NCBI GenBank assembly: GCA_028874315.1
Contig: JAPPKM010000088.1
Coordinates: forward strand, 1 to 56,096
DNA: 56,096 bases
From: Chloroflexota bacterium
Lineage (GTDB): Bacteria > Chloroflexota > UBA11872
Direction of reading: 5' to 3'
Shown here: positions 51,846 to 56,096 of the stretch, piece by piece
How positions within the stretch are numbered: position 1 is the stretch's first letter
How the letters are laid out: each line of letters opens with the position of its first letter
The notes under the pieces: model-generated
What the model was told of the DNA's origin: nothing
Seen by the model: the letters and a program-made list of their open reading frames with translations, nothing else
Databases searched by the model: none
Made by a program: the position numbers and the translations under genes

Positions 51846-53224
51846 CTGACCTCCCCACCCTGGAAACCGACGTACTGGTCTGCGGCGCCGGAATCGCCGG
51901 CCTCACCGCTGCCCGCACCGCCCAGGAAGCCGGAGCCCGCGTGGTCGTTCTGGAAAAGGGCCCCGAAACCGGCGGCTCCTCCGCCGTCTCCGCCGGCATC
52001 GTCTGGACCGCCCGCGACCTCGCCGGCTGGCTCTCCGTCCAGCCCGGCGGCGACCCCACCCTCGGCAAGGCCCTGGTCACGACCTATCCGGAAGCCATCC
52101 AGTGGCTTCGCACCCAGGACGTTCGCCTGGATCCCTTTGAGTTCGGCGAAAGCGGCTGGAACCCGCCATTCCCCTATGTGGCCTTCCAGCTCGAGCGCCG
52201 CGATGACGGCCGTTCCAACCCCCGCGCCGGCATGGATCGCCTTACCGCCAACATCGCGGGCGCTGGCGGCCGCATCTTTACCGAAACCGCCATCCGCACG
52301 TTCCTTCAGGACGCCGCCGGACACGTCGTCGGCGCGGAAGCCCAGGGCCCCAACAATCGCCTCCGTATCAACGCCAGGGCCACGGTCATGGCCACCGGCG
52401 GCTTCCAGGGCAGCCCGGAGCTTCGCGCCCGCTACTTCGGCCCCAACAGCGACCGCATGATCCTGCGCGCCAACCCCTACAGCACCGGCGAAGCCTTCCA
52501 GGCCGCCCTGGCCGTCGGCGCCGGATCTGCTGGCCCCTTCGGCCGCTTCTATGGCCATCGTGTCGTGGCCCCACCCGCCGTCGTTGACTTCCCGTCATTC
52601 CCGCGCGTCCACCTTGGAGGAGCGCTGCCCGGCGCGATCCTCGTCAACCTCCGCGGCGAACGCTACGTCGACGAGTCCGAGAGCGACGAAGTCAGCGTCC
52701 ACGCCCTCCCGCACCAACCCGAGGCGCTTGGCTTCATGATCTACAGCGAGACCGACGCCGCCACCCAGATCGGCTCGGCCGCGCTCGAAACGGTCAGATC
52801 CGTGGGGACCGAAATCCTGGAGGCCCCCGCTCTCGACTCTCTAGCCCAACAGATGTCCACGACCTGGGGTGTCGCCCGTGCCCCCTTGCTGGCCTCCCTC
52901 GCCGCATACAACGCCGCCGCCGACGCCCGCGACCCAACCATGCTCCCCATCCCGCGCACCAGCGATCTGCACCCGCTCGAGCAGCCGCCCTTCTACGCCA
53001 TCCGCTTCCTACCCGGCATCACCGTCACCTACGGCGGCGTGCGCATCGACGCCTTAACCCAGGTGCTCGACTCCACCGGCCGCCCGCTCGGCGGCCTCTA
53101 CGCCGCCGGCGCCGACGCCGGCGGCATCTACACCCGCGGCTACACCGGCGGCCTCTCCATGGCCCTCGCCTTCGGCCGCATCGCCGGCCGCCAGGCCGCC
53201 GCCAGCGCCCTGTCTCCCTACTGA
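51842..53224 (+). CDS. FAD-dependent oxidoreductase, fumarate-reductase/ketosteroid-dehydrogenase type
   Basis: This is a 460-residue flavoprotein. The FAD-binding start is VLVCGAGIAGLTAARTAQEA, followed by VVLEKGPETGGSSAVSAG. ATVMATGGFQGSPELRARY is in the middle, and the closing FAD motif is GGLYAAGADAGGIYTRGYTGG. The capping domain lies at about 230-350. This group reduces or oxidises C=C bonds in organic acids and steroids; the substrate is unknown. The ATG is chosen for its ATGA overlap with the upstream gene. Confidence 0.87.
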   Translation: MTDLPTLETDVLVCGAGIAGLTAARTAQEAGARVVVLEKGPETGGSSAVSAGIVWTARDLAGWLSVQPGGDPTLGKALVTTYPEAIQWLRTQDVRLDPFEFGESGWNPPFPYVAFQLERRDDGRSNPRAGMDRLTANIAGAGGRIFTETAIRTFLQDAAGHVVGAEAQGPNNRLRINARATVMATGGFQGSPELRARYFGPNSDRMILRANPYSTGEAFQAALAVGAGSAGPFGRFYGHRVVAPPAVVDFPSFPRVHLGGALPGAILVNLRGERYVDESESDEVSVHALPHQPEALGFMIYSETDAATQIGSAALETVRSVGTEILEAPALDSLAQQMSTTWGVARAPLLASLAAYNAAADARDPTMLPIPRTSDLHPLEQPPFYAIRFLPGITVTYGGVRIDALTQVLDSTGRPLGGLYAAGADAGGIYTRGYTGGLSMALAFGRIAGRQAAASALSPY

Positions 53225-53244
53225 GACCTGCGCCTTACGCTTCT

Positions 53245-53294
53245 CGCCCTCGAAGGGCGCGGCCGCTCTTGCTCCCTCTCCCGCTGGGAGAGGG
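53245..53294. terminator. Two hairpins between converging genes, likely bidirectional terminator
   Basis: CGCCCT/AGGGCG (53245-53259) is a six-base-pair stem. CCCTCTCCC/GGGAGAGGG (53274-53294) is a perfect nine-base-pair stem with loop GCT, followed by TTGGGGTGAGGG. They lie between the ends of the converging FAD and dipeptidase genes. The second resembles an intergenic hairpin repeat, with a related copy at 48836-48853. Confidence 0.6.
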
Positions 53295-53343
53295 TTGGGG
53301 TGAGGGTCTTCCGGGCAACCACTCTCGCGTTACGCAAGTGTCC

Positions 53344-54531
53344 CTAGTCGATCACCTCCGCCATCACCCGCATGAAGTTCTCGCCCGCAATCGCGTCCAC
53401 CTCTCGCCTGCTGTAGCCCCGGGCCTCCAGCGCGGCCAGGAACTGCGGGGTCTCATGAGCGCCGGAAAAGCCCTCGATGACATCTTCCAGGAACTCGAAA
53501 TCCGTACCGATCCCCACATGCTCATAGCCGGCCAGGTTCACCATGTAGTCCACCGTGTCCACCAGGGCATCCAGCCCCACTGTTGGAAACCTCGCGTATA
53601 GCGGCTTGGCAACTCCAGATCGAGCTCCGGCCTCCGCTGCGAACGGATCCAGCCGGCCCGACCTCACGTCGTCCAACAGCTGCAACCCTCGCTCACGTTC
53701 CGAGGCGCTGATCCCCGGCCCCTCCCCGCGCCCCTGTTGGCACTTGATGTCGACGAACGCCGAGGAGCAGTGAATGCCCACCACGCCTCCGCCGTCCGAA
53801 ATCCTGCGGATGTGGTCATCCGTCAGGTTGCGCTGAATCGGGCTGATCGCCTTCGAATTCGAATGCGACGCCACGATCGGCTCCCGGCTCTCCTCCAGCA
53901 CGTGATCGATAGCGCTCATCGACGCGTGCGAAACGTCGATCAGGATCCCCAGCCGGTTCAGCTCCTGAATTACCTCGCGGCCAAAGCAGGTCAAGCCGCC
54001 TGGAAGGCGCTGCTCGCTATCGCAGTCAATCCAGCTCTGCGGCGCCGCGTGCACTAGCCCTGTCACTCGTAAGCCGAGCTCGTGGTACGCCCGCAGCATC
54101 GACAGATCCTTCGCCATCAGCAGATTCTCGGTATGCAGCAAAACTGCAATCTTGCCGGCGGCCGAAGCGGATCTGATGCCCTCAGTCGTCGTGACCAGCT
54201 CAAGGTCCGTGGACCCCGCGCACAACCGCCGCACCGCGTCGAATCCCCGCAGCAGCCGCTGCACGCCCGGCGCCCCCTCGAAGAACGTCCGCCGGAACAT
54301 CTGCGTATTCGGCTGCACGGTGGCATGCCGCGCGGGCATCGGATCCGCCGTGAACTCCCCCGGCGCCCCCTCCGAAAGCCAGATGCAATCCACCCCGCCT
54401 CGCTTCAACTTCGGAATGTCCACCTGTCGCCCGGGAACATCCACCGCTGGCTCGCGGTACTCGATCCCCTCCGCCGTAAAGTCCCGCTGCATGTGCAAGT
54501 GAGCAAGCACGCTCAATCGGTCGCTGGACAT
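53344..54531 (-). CDS. Membrane-dipeptidase family protein (peptidase M19)
   Basis: This is a 395-residue zinc hydrolase of the renal dipeptidase family. Ligand candidates are the bridging Glu in VLLHTENLLM, His in ILIDVSHASM, His in PIVASHSNSK and Asp in GIGTDFEFLE. GGLTCFGREVIQELNRLGI is the family core and IRRISDGGGVVGIHC follows. The N-terminal metal motif, normally HxD, reads AHLHMQ, so the second ligand is a histidine. No signal peptide is seen. The AGGA before the ATG is the Shine-Dalgarno. Confidence 0.86.
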   Translation of the reverse strand: MSSDRLSVLAHLHMQRDFTAEGIEYREPAVDVPGRQVDIPKLKRGGVDCIWLSEGAPGEFTADPMPARHATVQPNTQMFRRTFFEGAPGVQRLLRGFDAVRRLCAGSTDLELVTTTEGIRSASAAGKIAVLLHTENLLMAKDLSMLRAYHELGLRVTGLVHAAPQSWIDCDSEQRLPGGLTCFGREVIQELNRLGILIDVSHASMSAIDHVLEESREPIVASHSNSKAISPIQRNLTDDHIRRISDGGGVVGIHCSSAFVDIKCQQGRGEGPGISASERERGLQLLDDVRSGRLDPFAAEAGARSGVAKPLYARFPTVGLDALVDTVDYMVNLAGYEHVGIGTDFEFLEDVIEGFSGAHETPQFLAALEARGYSRREVDAIAGENFMRVMAEVID

Positions 54532-54670
54532 GGGTTCCTGACTTCAGATCGATTCCACCACAGACTGAAAGGCTACTTCGTCGTCAGAAACGTGAACTGC
54601 GTCCCTCGATGACGACCCTCCGCTTGCGCACGAGTCGCTGGCCGATCAATCCCGCGGGCCGTAGCTCTCC

Positions 54671-56035
54671 TCACGCAATGAGTTGGTCAAGCTGCACACG
54701 GGCCAGGGTGATTTTCTCAAGGTCACGGACCTTTCCCACGCTATACAGGCAGAGCACTGTGCCGTCGGGGGTAACGGCAAGGTCGGAGTAGCGGCAGGGT
54801 CGGGGATCGATGACTTTCGAGATCGGCCACGTGCGTCCGGCGTCCACGCTCGCATAAATGGTCATCTCGGTACCGCCGGGGATGCGGCGGTTGACACCGA
54901 TCGGATGGGAGAACAGCAGAGTCTCCGGTCGATTGTCGTCGCCCGAGCCATGGCGGGCGAGGCCCACATTGACCGGCCGGCCACTGAGTTCGGGATGCTC
55001 GCCGAGTTCGTAGAAGCTCCGTCCGCCGTCGCGGCTGCGTGCATACGTTCTGCCGTCGCGGCGCTGCGTGTTTCGGCGATAGCTGACGTAGATCTCGCCG
55101 CCGGCGGTTTCCACCAGCGATGCCTCGTCGGATCCATTGGGTAGGACTGCGCCGACCGTCCACGTCGTTCCGTGATCGTCGCTGTAGAGCAGGCCGCCGC
55201 GCACGCCCGGAACCTGTCCGGGCTCGCCTTCCTTATAGAGGAAGCCAGGAATCACCAGCCGACCACGGTGCGGCCCGGCCATGAGTTGAATCCCGTGCTC
55301 GTTGTTGTTGGGCCACCCAATCCAGCCCTCGGCGTTTGGGCTCGGATAGACGCGCACGGCCTCCGACCAGGTCCGGCCGTCGTCGGTGCTCCTGACGAGC
55401 CCGAACCCGCCGCCCTGTTCGGCGTAGGTGCTGAAGTACCCAAGGTCATCTCGGACATCGGCCGGGATGTTCCAGAACGTCACGAAAATCGTTCGCGTAA
55501 TCCGGTCTTCAACAATCGCTCCAAGGAACGTGTACTGGCCTGATTCGGCGTGGATGACCTGCTGTCGCGACCAGGTCGTGCCGCTGTCCTCGCTATGCGC
55601 TGACAGAAGGTCGTTCTCGTGGCCGCCGTCGCTCATTGAATCGTGGCGCCGGCAACACACGGCAACCACGTTCCCGGCGTCCGTGACGATCAGTCCGGGC
55701 ATGCCGACGCCGAAGCCGTCGTAGTTGTGGTATTGCAAGTTCGTGAAATCGACGGTCACCTTGGCCTGGGCCATCCGCTTGCGCATCGGCCGGTCGGTGC
55801 TGATGACCGCAATCAGAAGCTCGTTCGGATCTCGAGTACTGGTATAGAAGTTCGCGGTCACCCCGTACGTGTGAATTGCACTCGAGTCCGGCTCGTTCTG
55901 CTCCGAGAGGCCTTCCTTCGCCGAAACCTCCGCCGGCGCCTCCGTCCGATCCCAGTGATAGGCCGGCGCCTGGGTCAGCGTGTCACCCTGACCGGGGAAA
56001 AAGACGTCGACGTATTCGACCTGCGGGCTATTCAC
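54671..56035 (-). CDS. Sialidase-like protein with five Asp boxes
   Basis: This is a 454-residue six-bladed beta-propeller protein of the sialidase/BNR class, starting at GTG 56035. Asp-box repeats SxDxGxTW-type are SEDSGTTWS, STDDGRTWS, SDDHGTTWT, SRDGGRSFY and SVDAGRTWP. The candidate catalytic tyrosine lies in CRYSDLAVTPDG near the end. The FRIP segment of true sialidases is replaced by VGMPGLIVTDAG, so the first arginine of the triad is missing. No signal peptide. It may be a different exo-glycosidase or a binding protein. Confidence 0.8.
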   Translation of the reverse strand: MNSPQVEYVDVFFPGQGDTLTQAPAYHWDRTEAPAEVSAKEGLSEQNEPDSSAIHTYGVTANFYTSTRDPNELLIAVISTDRPMRKRMAQAKVTVDFTNLQYHNYDGFGVGMPGLIVTDAGNVVAVCCRRHDSMSDGGHENDLLSAHSEDSGTTWSRQQVIHAESGQYTFLGAIVEDRITRTIFVTFWNIPADVRDDLGYFSTYAEQGGGFGLVRSTDDGRTWSEAVRVYPSPNAEGWIGWPNNNEHGIQLMAGPHRGRLVIPGFLYKEGEPGQVPGVRGGLLYSDDHGTTWTVGAVLPNGSDEASLVETAGGEIYVSYRRNTQRRDGRTYARSRDGGRSFYELGEHPELSGRPVNVGLARHGSGDDNRPETLLFSHPIGVNRRIPGGTEMTIYASVDAGRTWPISKVIDPRPCRYSDLAVTPDGTVLCLYSVGKVRDLEKITLARVQLDQLIA

Positions 56036-56096
56036 GTTCGCCTACCACCAGATACTGTGTTCATAACCGGGCCGCCGAGCGCAACCTCGGCGGCGT

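Noticed and set aside
1-56096. tRNA, rRNA, CRISPR arrays, insertion sequences
   Set aside because: Intergenic spaces were read on both strands. None contained a cloverleaf-like sequence, regularly spaced repeats or transposase genes.

Overview
The window is one GC-rich bacterial chromosomal segment. Three lines of sequence evidence point to a Chloroflexota-type bacterium. It has the full RNA polymerase/ribosomal protein superoperon with zinc-type uS14, bL36 and uS4. It has lipoproteins with combined Tat/lipobox signals, one carrying the repetitive VEKEV stalk common in Chloroflexota solute-binding proteins. It is rich in TPP-dependent lyases, Gfo/Idh oxidoreductases and sugar-type ABC transporters, as in marine or host-associated lineages such as SAR202. 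The phylum is an inference from gene content and style, not from a tree.

Region 1 (1-22804, all +) is the translation/transcription superoperon: 3' end of rpoC, rpsL, rpsG, fusA, tuf, the S10-spc-alpha block (rpsJ to rplQ, with secY, adk, map, infA, rpmJ and rpoA), then truA, rplM and rpsI. Genes are packed with 0-50 base gaps and many ATGA/GTGA overlaps. Three genes were called or re-started by hand: rpmJ (37 codons), rpmC (TTG start inside rplP) and rplP. Oddities are a glycine-rich substitution patch in the EF-Tu G domain, an IF-1 with an internal insertion, and extended uS10, uS14 and uS17.

Region 2 (22816-32922) starts with a converging - strand operon: P1-family peptidase, SAM hydrolase, M50 protease, small HD protein, scpA, scpB. 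It is followed by a Tat lipoprotein resembling M28 peptidases but lacking the expected metal ligands (+), mazG (-), and the glycine decarboxylase genes gcvH-gcvPA-gcvPB (+), without gcvT.

Region 3 (33019-42693) looks like an inositol- or sugar-acid-type catabolic module. It holds a YdjC-family deacetylase, an IolD-type TPP hydrolase with an IolE-like TIM-barrel partner, and on the opposite strand an operon of solute-binding protein, two permeases, ATPase and Gfo/Idh dehydrogenase. Strong stem-loops lie between the binding-protein and permease genes.

Region 4 (42907-47142) holds a conserved protein of unknown function next to an XRE regulator with an apparently leaderless, self-controlled promoter. 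Next is a lower-GC two-gene cassette: a HAD phosphatase and a PurC (SAICAR synthase) fused to an extra N-terminal domain, driven by a near-consensus sigma-70 promoter. This cassette looks horizontally acquired.

Region 5 (47143-56096) holds an orphan Tat solute-binding lipoprotein, a second TPP enzyme with a Gfo/Idh-like protein and an FAD flavoprotein in one operon, an M19 dipeptidase and a five-Asp-box sialidase-like protein. No tRNA, rRNA, CRISPR array or insertion sequence was recognised.
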